A stretch of 39,364 bases of DNA from Mycobacterium sp. (lineage in GTDB: Bacteria; Actinomycetota; Actinomycetes; Mycobacteriales; Mycobacteriaceae): contig NZ_JASBVP010000018.1 in the NCBI RefSeq assembly GCF_029961025.1, positions 1 to 39,364 on the forward strand, read 5' to 3'. Below are positions 16,364 through 24,711 of this stretch, piece by piece (within the stretch, counting starts at the first letter, position 1; every line of letters starts with the position of its first letter). The notes beneath the pieces were generated by a model, which searched no databases, was not told where the DNA came from, and saw only the letters and a list, made by a program, of their open reading frames with translations. The translations under genes were made by a program, and so were the position numbers.

Positions 16364-18346
16364 GTGGCCGACTACCTGCCCCCGGTGATCGCCCGGCTCG
16401 TCGCCGACGTGAGCGATTTCGTCCGCAAATTCCAGCAAGCCGCGGACGAGGCCGACAAGAACAACGCAAAGATCCGCGAGTCCGTCGACTCGATGTCCGG
16501 CGAGGTCAGCAAGGCGTTCAGCAGCATCGGCAACGGCGTGTCCAGCACTGGTTCGAGCGTGCTGTCACTGCTGAAGTACTTCGGCATGTTCGGCGCCGCC
16601 GCGTCCGCGGGAGCGCTCGTCGCAGGCGGTGCGTTGGCCGCGCTGCCGCTGGCGTTCGCAGGCATCGCCGCCGCGGTGCTCAAGTCCAACTCGGCGTTGA
16701 CACAGTCCTTTTCGGACTTGGGCAACCACATCAAGACCAGCTTGCAGTCCGCGGCGGCACCGCTCATCCCGGTGTTCCAGAACGTGGCCACACAACTTGG
16801 CCAGACGTTCAACCAGTTGCTGCCGCAGATCCGCGCGGTGTTCTCGTCGATCGGGCCTTATATCGGCACCTTGACCGAGGGCGTCACCGGTTTCGCGTAC
16901 CAGGCCATGCCGGGAATCGTGACCGCGGTACAAGCGGCCGGGCCCGTGTTCGACGGGCTCGCCGACGCGCTGGCCGGCGCCGGAGCCGGAATCAGTGGGT
17001 TCATGTCCGCGCTCGCCCCAGCCGCCAGCGCGGCAGGGCAGGTGTTTTCCGCGCTCGGCGACGCGCTCGCCCAGGTGCTACCCGTCCTCGGGCAGGTGTT
17101 CGCCGCGCTCGCGCAGGCCGGCGGCCCGATCGCGTCCGAGCTGCTGCCTGTGATCGCGGACCTGGTCTCGACCCTGGGTTCGGCCCTGGTCCCTGTGATT
17201 CAGGCCCTCGGCCCCATGCTGGGCACGGTCGCATCAGCAATCGGCCCGCTCGCGTCCGCGTTCACTCCGCTGATCACGGCTGTGAGCCAGGTTGCCACCC
17301 AGTTCATCACGGCGTTGACGCCGATCCTGCAGCAACTGCTGCCCATCATCACGCAGATTGCCGCAGTATTCAGCCAGATGCTGGCACAGGCTCTCTTGCA
17401 GCTCATGCAGGCCGTGATTCCGCTGCTGCCGCCCCTGGGTCAGTTGGTGACCGCCGTGCTGCAGGTCATGCTGCAGGTGCTGACCGCGCTGTCACCGCTG
17501 TGGCCGGCGCTGATCGCCGCGTTCATGGCTATCTTGCCGGCCGTGATGGCGATCATCCCGCCACTCACGGACCTGGTGACCGTGCTTGGCCAGGTGCTGA
17601 TCCCGATCATCCAGACGCTGTTGCCCATCATCACGACCGTTTTTCAAACCGCCGCTATGGTCGTCTCTGACGCGATGCAGGCGATCAAGGGCGTGATCGA
17701 GATCGTCACCGGCATCATCTCCGGCGACTGGTCCCGCGTGTGGCAGGGCATCAAGGATTTCCTCGGCGGCATTCTCAACGGCATCAAGGACGCCGTCTCC
17801 GGCGCGCTCGGCAATGTCGTAGCCTTCTTCGGTAGCCTCGGCGGCCGCGTCCTGAGTGCGCTCGGCAACGTCGGCGGATGGCTAGTCGGCGCCGGTGCCG
17901 ACATCATCCACGGACTCTGGAACGGCATTCAGAGCGCCGTGGGTTGGATCATGAGCAAGATCCGCAGCATCGGATCGTCCATCGTGGGCGCATTCAAGTC
18001 CGTGCTGTCCATCTTCTCGCCGAGCCGCGTGATGGCCGACGAGGTCGGCGTGTACATCACCCAGGGCATCGCCCAGGGCATGATCGACGGACTCTCCTCG
18101 GCGACCCGCGCCGCGGCCACCGTCTCGAACAGCGTGGTGTCCGCAGCCCAGGTGCAGGTGTCCGGCTCGATCTCCTCGGCCGCGTCCGGCCTCGGCAGCA
18201 CGGCCGGCGTCGGCGCCACGGTGGTGAACCTCAACGTGGCCGGATCGCTGATCCACCAGAACCAGCTCAAGGACCTGATCCAGACCACGTTCCTGCAGAA
18301 CAACCTGCGTAACACCACCAACGGCTTGTCACTCGCGACCAGCTGA
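16364..18346 (+). CDS. Tape measure protein
   Basis: The tape measure fixes tail length and enters the cell envelope with the DNA. The 660-residue product has the expected signs: a helical N-terminus (FVRKFQQAADEADKNNAKI), long Ala/Leu/Val/Gln repeats (LLPIITQIAAVFSQMLAQAL), hydrophobic potential membrane segments (GAAASAGALVAGGALAALPL near 76-95), and a C-terminal ISSGLMDGLSS-like part (YITQGIAQGMIDGLSS). At about 1.5 angstrom per residue a tail near 100 nm is predicted. GTG start with GGGGG upstream. Confidence 0.9.
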   Translation: MADYLPPVIARLVADVSDFVRKFQQAADEADKNNAKIRESVDSMSGEVSKAFSSIGNGVSSTGSSVLSLLKYFGMFGAAASAGALVAGGALAALPLAFAGIAAAVLKSNSALTQSFSDLGNHIKTSLQSAAAPLIPVFQNVATQLGQTFNQLLPQIRAVFSSIGPYIGTLTEGVTGFAYQAMPGIVTAVQAAGPVFDGLADALAGAGAGISGFMSALAPAASAAGQVFSALGDALAQVLPVLGQVFAALAQAGGPIASELLPVIADLVSTLGSALVPVIQALGPMLGTVASAIGPLASAFTPLITAVSQVATQFITALTPILQQLLPIITQIAAVFSQMLAQALLQLMQAVIPLLPPLGQLVTAVLQVMLQVLTALSPLWPALIAAFMAILPAVMAIIPPLTDLVTVLGQVLIPIIQTLLPIITTVFQTAAMVVSDAMQAIKGVIEIVTGIISGDWSRVWQGIKDFLGGILNGIKDAVSGALGNVVAFFGSLGGRVLSALGNVGGWLVGAGADIIHGLWNGIQSAVGWIMSKIRSIGSSIVGAFKSVLSIFSPSRVMADEVGVYITQGIAQGMIDGLSSATRAAATVSNSVVSAAQVQVSGSISSAASGLGSTAGVGATVVNLNVAGSLIHQNQLKDLIQTTFLQNNLRNTTNGLSLATS

Positions 18347-18363
18347 AAAAAGAGGGGTGTGCT

Positions 18364-20856
18364 GTGGCATCACTGCCCACGTGGCCGCTGATGGCGGTCT
18401 ACGCCGACTTCACCCAGGGCCCACCGAATGGGGTCGGCTTTTCCGCGGTCGCGCTCAACGCCGGCCCCACCGCAGTCTCCCAGATCACCACCAGCCGGGG
18501 GCGACAGTACGAGCTGAACCACGCCGAGGCCGGCACCTGCAATATCAAGGTCGAGGACCCCAGCGAGTACCTCAACCCGGCGAACACCGCGTCACCGTAC
18601 AACTCCGGCGGCAACCGGCTGTTGCCGTACCGGTCCGTCCAAGTTGGTGCGTGGTGGTCGCCGACCACCGGCACCACCGGCAACCTCATGAACGGCGCAA
18701 ACATGCCGCCCGGCTCGACGTCCCCGTTCGATCCCTCGTTCGAATCGTCAAAGGGATGGGTCGGGTTCCTCGGCACCGAGCCCACAACCGCGCTGTCAAC
18801 CGCCCAGCACGTCGACGGCGCCCAGTCGCTGGCGGTCACATTCAACACCTCGACCGACACGTTGGCGTGGGGTCTGTCCACAGTGCCCGGCCAGACCTAC
18901 ACGCTGTCGATGTACGTGTTCGTGCCGGCCGGCGCCACCGTCACCGCCGAGTTCATCGAGTTTCCCAACGCCATTGGGCCTACGATCGCGTCGGCGACCA
19001 GCTCGACGACGGGCGCGTGGGAACGGCTAACCATGACCGGCGCGCCCACGGGCGCCGTGTGTGCGGTCACCCTGACGTGCTCAACCACCGCGACCACGGT
19101 CTACCTCGACGCCTGCCAGCTCGAACTCGGCGACACCGCAACCGAATTCACCACCGACGGCCCGGTGTACTACCCGATCTACACCGGCTATGTCGAGCGC
19201 TACCCCCAGCAGTGGCAAGACCTGGGCTTCTGGGGTGTCCGGCCGCTGCAGTGCGTAGATGCGCTCTCCGTGCTGTCCCGAACGGTGATCCGCCAGTCCT
19301 ACGCCTCCACCGTGCTCGCCGACCATCCCGCAGCCTACATCCCCTACGATGACCAGTCGTTTCCACAGACCGTGGTACTACCCCAGGGAGGCACGCCGTA
19401 TATCGGCTACACGCAGCTCGGGTCTGCGACCGAAGCCAGCGGGGGAAGCGCGCAGGGCCAGGTCAACTTCGGGGGCGACTCCTTTGTGGACGGTTCGCGC
19501 GCGGTCAGCGTAGTGCAGCAGAACACCAGCCCAGTCACGCTATTTGATGGCGGGATGCTGACCTATCTGGGCACCCGGCAGGGATCGATCGCGCTCAACC
19601 CGCAAGCCGCGACCCTCGAAATGTGGATCAGATTCACCTCGGGTGTGGTCTACGGTGGCGCCGCGGCCATGCAGATCGGCGAGTCCACAGTGGGCGAGGT
19701 GACCGGACCGCTGTGGGGCCTGATGATCTACACGAGCGGCGGACGCCTGTGCTGGCACTACATCGATGCGGCGGGCTCGACGCCGCTCTGGATACTAGGC
19801 GGCAATGGGTGGAATGGCGTCGCCGACGATCAGTGGCACCACATCGTGCTGCGGCTGCTCGGCAACAACACCATGCAAGCCGTCATCGACGGGTACCCCG
19901 ATGGGATCGCCGAGTTCGGCTTCGCCGCATCCGGTGGTCTCGCCATCGACAACGTCTACATGGAGGCCCAGACCTACTTCGGCGACCCCGTGACGAAGGT
20001 GTCCATGGCGCGCTGGGCCCTGTACCCCTACGTCCTCTCTGACGAGCAGATCGCTGCCCACTACCAGCGCGGCATCGGCTACCTCGGCGAGACCACCGGG
20101 GCTCGCGCGACGCGGCTGCTCGACCAGTACTGGCAGGGCCCATACGCGGTCACCGACGGCACCGTCACGCCGATGTCGCCGGACTACGACTACGACGGCC
20201 GCACCATGCTCGACGTGCTGCAGGAGATCTCGGACACCGACTCGGGACTCACGTACGTCACCGCCGGCGGCGCGGTCACGGTCGAGGGCCGCGACACCCG
20301 ATACCGCCAGCAAACCGCGCGATGGGTGTTCGGCGAGCGCGAGGACCTCGGCGAGCTCCCCTACGTGGATCTGGCGTTCGACTACGACCCGACCTACGTC
20401 TACAGCGAAGTGCAGGCCAGCATCCCGAACGGCACCACCTACGATGTGGTCAACCAGGACGCGCAGCAAGCCTACGGGCAGCGCATCCTGTCGACCACAC
20501 TGCACGCCGCGACTGACTGGTACGCCGAGCAGTACGCGCAGGCCTACGCCGAGCGGTACGGGCAGGCCCGCGTCCGCGTCAACAAAATCACCATCGACCC
20601 GAGCGCGAATCCCGCGCTGTGGCCGGCCGCGCTCGGCGCCGAGATCTCCCAGCGCGTCACCGTCAACCGGCGCGCACCGGGCGGTGCCACGATCTCGCAG
20701 GACTACTACATCGAGCAGATCAAGCACTCGATCGACTCCAAGTCTCTGAAGTGGACCGTTGACCTGCAGCTGTCGCCCGTGTTCGTCGATACCGCGTGGA
20801 TCCTCGGCGATTCCACCTACGGCGTGCTCGGTGAAACCACAGTCTGTGTCTACTAG
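18364..20856 (+). CDS. Large multidomain minor tail protein with LamG-like domain
   Basis: An 830-residue protein, the only large tail gene after the tape measure. It appears to combine several functions. Residues 1-110 look like a distal-tail domain (TTSRGRQYELNHAEAGTC). About 120-260 is a carbohydrate-binding-like jelly roll (GQTYTLSMYVFVPAGATVTA). About 385-570 is a LamG/concanavalin-like sandwich (TLEMWIRFTSG, DDQWHHIVLRLLG, KVSMARWALYPYVLSDEQIA). About 590-830 is a baseplate-hub-like end (DYDYDGRTMLDVLQEISDTD, SLKWTVDLQLSP). Sugar binding at the tail tip is likely. Confidence 0.8.
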   Translation: MASLPTWPLMAVYADFTQGPPNGVGFSAVALNAGPTAVSQITTSRGRQYELNHAEAGTCNIKVEDPSEYLNPANTASPYNSGGNRLLPYRSVQVGAWWSPTTGTTGNLMNGANMPPGSTSPFDPSFESSKGWVGFLGTEPTTALSTAQHVDGAQSLAVTFNTSTDTLAWGLSTVPGQTYTLSMYVFVPAGATVTAEFIEFPNAIGPTIASATSSTTGAWERLTMTGAPTGAVCAVTLTCSTTATTVYLDACQLELGDTATEFTTDGPVYYPIYTGYVERYPQQWQDLGFWGVRPLQCVDALSVLSRTVIRQSYASTVLADHPAAYIPYDDQSFPQTVVLPQGGTPYIGYTQLGSATEASGGSAQGQVNFGGDSFVDGSRAVSVVQQNTSPVTLFDGGMLTYLGTRQGSIALNPQAATLEMWIRFTSGVVYGGAAAMQIGESTVGEVTGPLWGLMIYTSGGRLCWHYIDAAGSTPLWILGGNGWNGVADDQWHHIVLRLLGNNTMQAVIDGYPDGIAEFGFAASGGLAIDNVYMEAQTYFGDPVTKVSMARWALYPYVLSDEQIAAHYQRGIGYLGETTGARATRLLDQYWQGPYAVTDGTVTPMSPDYDYDGRTMLDVLQEISDTDSGLTYVTAGGAVTVEGRDTRYRQQTARWVFGEREDLGELPYVDLAFDYDPTYVYSEVQASIPNGTTYDVVNQDAQQAYGQRILSTTLHAATDWYAEQYAQAYAERYGQARVRVNKITIDPSANPALWPAALGAEISQRVTVNRRAPGGATISQDYYIEQIKHSIDSKSLKWTVDLQLSPVFVDTAWILGDSTYGVLGETTVCVY

Positions 20857-20870
20857 ATCAAGGAATTGTG

Positions 20871-21143
20871 ATGCCTGCTCAGAACTATTTGCTTCGTCCT
20901 ACCGTCGTGCAGGCCATTTGGTGGGACGGGACAAATACCGACGAAGTGAACCAATTTCTTGAGCAGAATCAAAACAGCTGGAGAATAGTACAAGACGATT
21001 CGGGGGAATTTATGCTGCGCGGTCCCGGTGGTGTTCAGCACCCGATTAGTAATTCGTGGTTCACCAGCAGTGGGCTCAATCTGGATGACGCACAGTTCCA
21101 GGAGAAATACGTGCCCGGGACAATGTGGGTGGTTGCACAATGA
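20871..21143 (+). CDS. Small tail-region protein
   Basis: A 90-residue protein. The ATG at 20871 lies six bases after AAGGA. The start of the gene is clearly lower in GC than the neighbours. The sequence (TVVQAIWWDGTNTDEVNQFL, then beta-like GEFMLRGPGGVQHPISNSWF) resembles small phage proteins of unknown function found in tail and lysis regions. It is coupled to the next gene by an overlapping stop/start. Confidence 0.65.
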   Translation: MPAQNYLLRPTVVQAIWWDGTNTDEVNQFLEQNQNSWRIVQDDSGEFMLRGPGGVQHPISNSWFTSSGLNLDDAQFQEKYVPGTMWVVAQ

Positions 21144-21709
21144 CCGCGCCTACTCCGCCTATTCCGACGTTCGTTGACGGCCAGCTCGTGCACGCCGCCG
21201 AACTCAACGCGCTGAGCGCGAACATCATGAACCTCTTCAACGAAAACCAGGGCGGATTCAGGACTCAGCGGCCATGCGTCATCGCGAGGCAGACAACCGC
21301 TCAAGGGCTTCAGGCAGGCGTGTTCAGCACCGTCAACTTTCAGGAGTCCGTCGTCAACACTGACAACATGTGGGTCGCCAGCCGCCCCGACGAGATTGTG
21401 ATTAACACGCCCGGAATCTACTACGTATTTTCCCAGCTGAGGTTTCCCGTCACGGGATTCGACCCGTCCACCAAAGCGGTCGACGGCTACATTCTGATGA
21501 ACGGGCGCGACTTCAACAACAGCATCACCGGTCAAACTATGGTCCCGGTACCCCTCTCTATTGGTACCACGATCGTCGCGACCACCATTGCCAATCTCGC
21601 CAGCGGCTCGACCCTCTACCTCGGGACACAGGCCAGCTTTAACTTTCAGCTGGACACCGGTGTCGGCGGCAGCTTCCTCGGCGCCCTTTTCCTGACCCCG
21701 AGCTCGTAG
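21140..21709 (+). CDS. Tail-tip beta protein, receptor-binding candidate
   Basis: A 189-residue protein. Start at the ATG overlapping the upstream stop. The N-terminal stretch (FVDGQLVHAAELNALSANI) is the kind of attachment motif seen at the start of phage tip or fibre proteins. The rest is a beta sandwich like C1q/TNF jelly rolls (GIYYVFSQLRFPV, GSTLYLGTQASFNFQL, GGSFLGALFL). Position between the tail tip and lysis genes supports a trimeric receptor-binding or tip protein. It could also be a small head fibre. Confidence 0.6.
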   Translation: MTAPTPPIPTFVDGQLVHAAELNALSANIMNLFNENQGGFRTQRPCVIARQTTAQGLQAGVFSTVNFQESVVNTDNMWVASRPDEIVINTPGIYYVFSQLRFPVTGFDPSTKAVDGYILMNGRDFNNSITGQTMVPVPLSIGTTIVATTIANLASGSTLYLGTQASFNFQLDTGVGGSFLGALFLTPSS

Positions 21710-21719
21710 GCGGCCACAC

Positions 21720-21950
21720 ATGAGCGAGCAGGACCGCATCGACGAACTTTCCCGCACCTGTATTCGTATCGAACAGAAGGTTGACCGGATCGACGAAAAG
21801 CTCGACGGCCACGCCACCACACTCGCCCAGTACGGCGTACGCATCGACGCTCTTGAGCGTCACATCCAACGTAATTGGGAGCGGGTCGCCGTCTGGCTCG
21901 GCGTTCTCGCTGCCCTCGTCGCCGCCATCCTCCCCGACGTCGTGCATTAA
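21720..21950 (+). CDS. XhlA-like membrane-anchored coiled-coil protein (lysis)
   Basis: A 76-residue protein with a charged coiled coil (RIDELSRTCIRIEQKVDRI, residues 6-24 and on to about 50) followed by one membrane segment (VAVWLGVLAALVAAILP, about 57-73). This is the layout of Bacillus XhlA and related phage holin partners. It begins the lysis cassette and probably sits in the inner membrane helping the holin. The ribosome site is weak. Confidence 0.7.
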   Translation: MSEQDRIDELSRTCIRIEQKVDRIDEKLDGHATTLAQYGVRIDALERHIQRNWERVAVWLGVLAALVAAILPDVVH

Positions 21951-21964
21951 GGAGGCACCACGCC

Positions 21965-22660
21965 ATGCGCAGATTCCGCTATTTGTCCGAGCGCCCCGGC
22001 AACCCGTACCGGTTGGGTCGGCACCAGGTGCCTGACGCTTTCGATCCGGCGCTGCGCGCCGAGCCGCGGCGGGCGGTGCGCATTCAGACCGTCCGGCACG
22101 AGGAGTTCGTGCCCGTCTTCGATCAGGGCCAGCTCGGCAGCTGCACGGCGAACGCCGCGCTCGGCTGTTTGGTGACTGCCCCGTTCGGCCGGCCCGGAGT
22201 GTCCTACACCGAGGCGGACGCGGTCGCCCTGTATGAGCTGGAGACCAAGATCGACAACTCGCAGATTCCCGGCTCGTACCCTCCCGAGGACACCGGCTCG
22301 ACCGGCCCGTGGTCCATGGAAGCTCTGAAAAAGCAGGGCAAGATCAGGAGCTACCAGCACACAACCTCGCTGCACACCGCGCTCGCGCTGCTCAACGACG
22401 GCCCGATCTCGATCGGCGTGTCCTGGTTCAACAGCATGTTCGAGCCAGACTCCGCGCACACGATCCACGTCGACCCTGACAGCGGGCTCGGCGGCGGACA
22501 CCAGGTCTGCGTGGTCGCCGATGATGTCGAGGAGCAGCGTGTCCTGATCCGCAACTCCTGGGGCCCGTCGTGGGGCGACCAGGGGCACGCGTGGCTGTCG
22601 TGGTCGGATCTGGAGTGGCTGCTCGCCGAGGGTGGCGACGTGGTGCAGCCGGTGATCTGA
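21965..22660 (+). CDS. Papain-like cysteine peptidase in the lysis cassette
   Basis: A 231-residue protein with AAGGAGG nine bases before its ATG. It has the full papain (C1A) set: oxyanion Gln in DQGQLGSC (Q54), nucleophile C60, His in GGGHQVCVV (H179) and Asn in RNSWGPSWGD (N197). There is no signal peptide or propeptide. Inside a lysis cassette it most likely cuts peptide cross-links in peptidoglycan or an envelope protein, with export by the holin. Its start is about 300 bases after the tip genes, so a virion-associated role is also possible. A stand-alone papain fold in this position is unusual. Confidence 0.82.
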   Translation: MRRFRYLSERPGNPYRLGRHQVPDAFDPALRAEPRRAVRIQTVRHEEFVPVFDQGQLGSCTANAALGCLVTAPFGRPGVSYTEADAVALYELETKIDNSQIPGSYPPEDTGSTGPWSMEALKKQGKIRSYQHTTSLHTALALLNDGPISIGVSWFNSMFEPDSAHTIHVDPDSGLGGGHQVCVVADDVEEQRVLIRNSWGPSWGDQGHAWLSWSDLEWLLAEGGDVVQPVI

Positions 22661-22662
22661 CC

Positions 22663-23460
22663 ATGCCGCGGACCATGTACGACTCGATCACGGCCGCGGA
22701 CATCCCCGCTTCTGCGGCCATGGTCGCCGGGTACGTCAACGGCACGTACCGATGGTCGGATGCGGACTGGGCGAGGTTCCCGGGCGCCGTCAAGGTCGGG
22801 ATTGCGACTCGGGCCGATGTCAACGATGGGCACGTGCTCGACGTCGAGCCCGGAGACGCCACCCCCGCGCAAGCCCCGGGATGGGTGACGATGCGGCGAG
22901 CGGCCGGAGCGGACCCGACTGTCTACTGTAACCAGTCCGCTTTGCCGCAAGTTAAGGCGGCTTTCCGTGCGGCTGGCGTGGCCGAACCGCACTACTGGGT
23001 GGCGCACTACGACGGCGTGGCCGAGCTGCCCGACGGCTGCGTCGCGAAACAGTACGCCAACCCACCCGCCAGCGGCGGCCACTGGGATCTGTCCATTGTG
23101 GCCGACTACTGGCCTGGCGTAGACCCAGCGCCAGCACCCAACCCTGATCTGTCCGCGACTGCTAGGGAGGATGGAATGCTCGTCCCCGCAGGCGACAACG
23201 CTCACGTCGTCGTACCGGCTGCCGGGCGGCCGCTCTACCTGTACGTCTACGCCGCGTTCGGCCACCACGTCGACGTCCACCAGCTCGTGTGCGTCAAGGC
23301 GACGCCGAGCGGCCCTGGGGCGGCCTACGCCCCGTCGCCGTGGCCGAATGGCGGCACATTCGATCCTGACCGGCCCGGCCCTGTGCCGCTGCCCGCGGGA
23401 ACCGTTGGCGTGGTTCTTCGCTACACCGCCGACCACGATTTCACTGCCTACGTCGGCTGA
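22663..23460 (+). CDS. Glycosidase-like endolysin (TIM-barrel type)
   Basis: A 265-residue protein. The frame is open upstream, but the ATG at 22663, two bases after the peptidase stop, is the natural start. The first 170 residues look like a GH25-related or glycosidase-like barrel used by actinophages: MYDSI at the start, VLDVEPGDATP (acidic pair D60/E62), DPTVYCNQSALP and PHYWVAHYDG. A Pro/Ala linker (about 155-170) leads to a beta-rich C-terminal domain (about 175-265), likely for wall binding. It would cut the glycan strands while the neighbouring peptidase cuts peptides. Confidence 0.72.
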   Translation: MPRTMYDSITAADIPASAAMVAGYVNGTYRWSDADWARFPGAVKVGIATRADVNDGHVLDVEPGDATPAQAPGWVTMRRAAGADPTVYCNQSALPQVKAAFRAAGVAEPHYWVAHYDGVAELPDGCVAKQYANPPASGGHWDLSIVADYWPGVDPAPAPNPDLSATAREDGMLVPAGDNAHVVVPAAGRPLYLYVYAAFGHHVDVHQLVCVKATPSGPGAAYAPSPWPNGGTFDPDRPGPVPLPAGTVGVVLRYTADHDFTAYVG

Positions 23461-23478
23461 CTGAAAGGATAATCCCTA

Positions 23479-23709
23479 GTGGACAAGATCAAGGAGTTTC
23501 TATCCGCGTTTCGCACCCCGGCCGGCGCCATCTCGGCGCTGTCCACCGTGGTCGCCGTGCTCGGCACGGTCGGCATCCTCGACACCGACCTGTCCGGTGC
23601 GCTGCAGGCGCTGCTGACCGCCATCCTCGGCGTGATCGTCGCCGTCGGCCACACGGCCGGCGTATCCGCGGTCGCCAAGCGCTCCGCGGTCAAGCACCTG
23701 ACCAAGTAG
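23479..23709 (+). CDS. Holin
   Basis: A 76-residue membrane protein at the end of the lysis cassette. GTG start with AAAGGA nine bases upstream. Residues about 14-35 (PAGAISALSTVVAVLGTVGI) and 40-60 (LQALLTAILGVIVAVGHTAG) are two hydrophobic segments joined by a short acidic turn (DTDL), with a basic C-terminus (KRSAVKHLTK). That is the usual two-span holin layout. It is followed by the late operon terminator. Confidence 0.78.
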   Translation: MDKIKEFLSAFRTPAGAISALSTVVAVLGTVGILDTDLSGALQALLTAILGVIVAVGHTAGVSAVAKRSAVKHLTK

Positions 23710-23723
23710 TCCGGAAAACGCGT

Positions 23724-23761
23724 AGCCCCCTCCCGGCCACCAGGGCCGAGAGGGGGCTTTC
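23724..23761 (+). terminator. Late operon terminator
   Basis: AGCCCCCTC (23724-23732) pairs with GAGGGGGCT (23750-23758) round an inner CGGCC/GGCCG stem, followed by a short T run. It ends the structural and lysis operon. Confidence 0.88.
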
Positions 23762-23795
23762 GTCATGTGCGGCTCGGGCGGATTTTATCCCGCCC

Positions 23796-23824
23796 TTGCG
23801 CTTCCTATGTTAGGTAGGTATGTT
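23796..23824 (+). promoter_or_regulatory. Promoter of the accessory region
   Basis: TTGCGC (23796-23801), 17 bases, TATGTT (23819-23824). The spacing is ideal for a housekeeping sigma factor. Short TAGGT repeats (23811-23829) overlap the -10 and could be an operator. Confidence 0.6.
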
Positions 23825-23878
23825 GTAGGTGTCAGGTCGAGGGGAGCAGCCCCAGACCACTACCGAGAGGAATCGGAC

Positions 23879-24175
23879 ATGACCGTCACCACTGAATACG
23901 GGACCTGGTCCAATTTCGCAGGGCTCGGCTGCGACCGTCTGGAGGACAGCGTTGCCGAATTTCTCAATGAATTCGTCGGCTGCTACGACTTTGACGGCCT
24001 CGTGGCCGCCTACCGCGAGGCGATCAATGACGCGCTGCCCGAGGGTGTGGCGCTTTGTGGCAACATTTTCTATGGCCCGTACCCTCGCGATTACGACGCG
24101 ATCGAGCAAATCCCCGAGGTGATCGAGTCCATTGATCTCGGCAGGCTCGCCGAGAAGTACGACAAGACGGCGTGA
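23879..24175 (+). CDS. Small acidic conserved protein, anti-defence candidate
   Basis: A 98-residue acidic protein. The ATG at 23879 follows GAGAGGA. The core (YDFDGLVAAYREAINDALPE, then GVALCGNIFYGPYPRD and IDLGRL) resembles a family of small proteins found in actinobacterial chromosomes and mobile elements, of unknown function. It has its own promoter and terminator between the late operon and an Aca2-like regulator. Small acidic proteins in that context can be anti-CRISPR or other anti-defence proteins, but the link is by position only. No signal peptide or membrane segment. Confidence 0.7.
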   Translation: MTVTTEYGTWSNFAGLGCDRLEDSVAEFLNEFVGCYDFDGLVAAYREAINDALPEGVALCGNIFYGPYPRDYDAIEQIPEVIESIDLGRLAEKYDKTA

Positions 24176-24198
24176 CCCTGCGGACGCATTCGCACATT

Positions 24199-24225
24199 GG
24201 CCCCCGGTGCGACCGGGGGCCTTTT
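24199..24225 (+). terminator. Intrinsic terminator
   Basis: A perfect 10-bp stem, GGCCCCCGGT (24199-24208) with ACCGGGGGCC (24212-24221), a GCG loop and TTTT. It closes the 98-residue gene and lies just before the ribosome site of the next one. Confidence 0.9.
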
Positions 24226-24242
24226 GCTCTAGAGAGGACACT

Positions 24243-24650
24243 ATGCCTGACGAGATACCTGACGACGAGCGCATGACGCCCGCGGAATTCCGCGTGATCC
24301 GCGAATACCTGGGCTTGTCCGGTCCTTGGCTCGCCTCCGCCCTTGGCGTCTCTGACCGCACCATCCGACACTGGGAGGCCGGAAAATATCCGATTCCGGA
24401 CGGGGTACGGCTCGCGATCGAGCAGATGGAGGATGACGCTGCTCGCGCCGTGGAGGATGGTGTCAGGCGACTGATGGATGTGCCGGAGCCTGCGGTGATC
24501 ACCTACGCCACTGACGAGCAGTTTCGTTCCGCGCACCCCGAGGTCACCTACCCTGCGTCCTGGCATCGCGCGGTGGTTGCTCGCATCGCGCACGAGGTCC
24601 CTGGGCTGGTTATCACCTACCCACCGAAGGAATGGCGCTCCGCGGAATAA
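24243..24650 (+). CDS. HTH regulator, Aca2-like layout
   Basis: A 135-residue protein with GAGAGGA before its ATG. Residues about 11-55 form an XRE-type HTH (TPAEFRVIREYLGLSGPWLA, VSDRTIRHWEAGKYPIPDGV). The RHWEAG-PIP-DGV ending is close in style to DUF1870/YdiL and to Aca2 (YWESG-x-VPDDV). The C-terminal part (TYPASWHRAVVARIAHEV) corresponds in place to the Aca2 dimer domain. Aca proteins repress anti-CRISPR operons. A terminator separates it from the upstream small gene, so co-transcription would need read-through. A general small XRE regulator is the alternative. Confidence 0.7.
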   Translation: MPDEIPDDERMTPAEFRVIREYLGLSGPWLASALGVSDRTIRHWEAGKYPIPDGVRLAIEQMEDDAARAVEDGVRRLMDVPEPAVITYATDEQFRSAHPEVTYPASWHRAVVARIAHEVPGLVITYPPKEWRSAE

Positions 24651-24661
24651 CCGCACAGCAC

Positions 24662-24699
24662 GCGGCCCCCGCCCCGGTGATCCGGGCGAGGGCCGCTTT
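24662..24699 (+). terminator. Intrinsic terminator
   Basis: GCGGCCC (24662-24668) pairs with GGGCCGC (24690-24696), with inner CGCCC/GGGCG and CGG/CCG pairs, then TTT. It ends the plus-strand HTH gene and lies where the convergent minus-strand operon also ends. Confidence 0.82.
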
Positions 24700-24711
24700 G
24701 CGTCGTCAGGG

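Noticed and set aside
16357..17670. 437-codon plus frame inside the tape measure gene
   Set aside because: Out-of-frame Arg/Gly/Pro-rich shadow of the tape measure; likewise 18357-19352 inside the minor tail gene.
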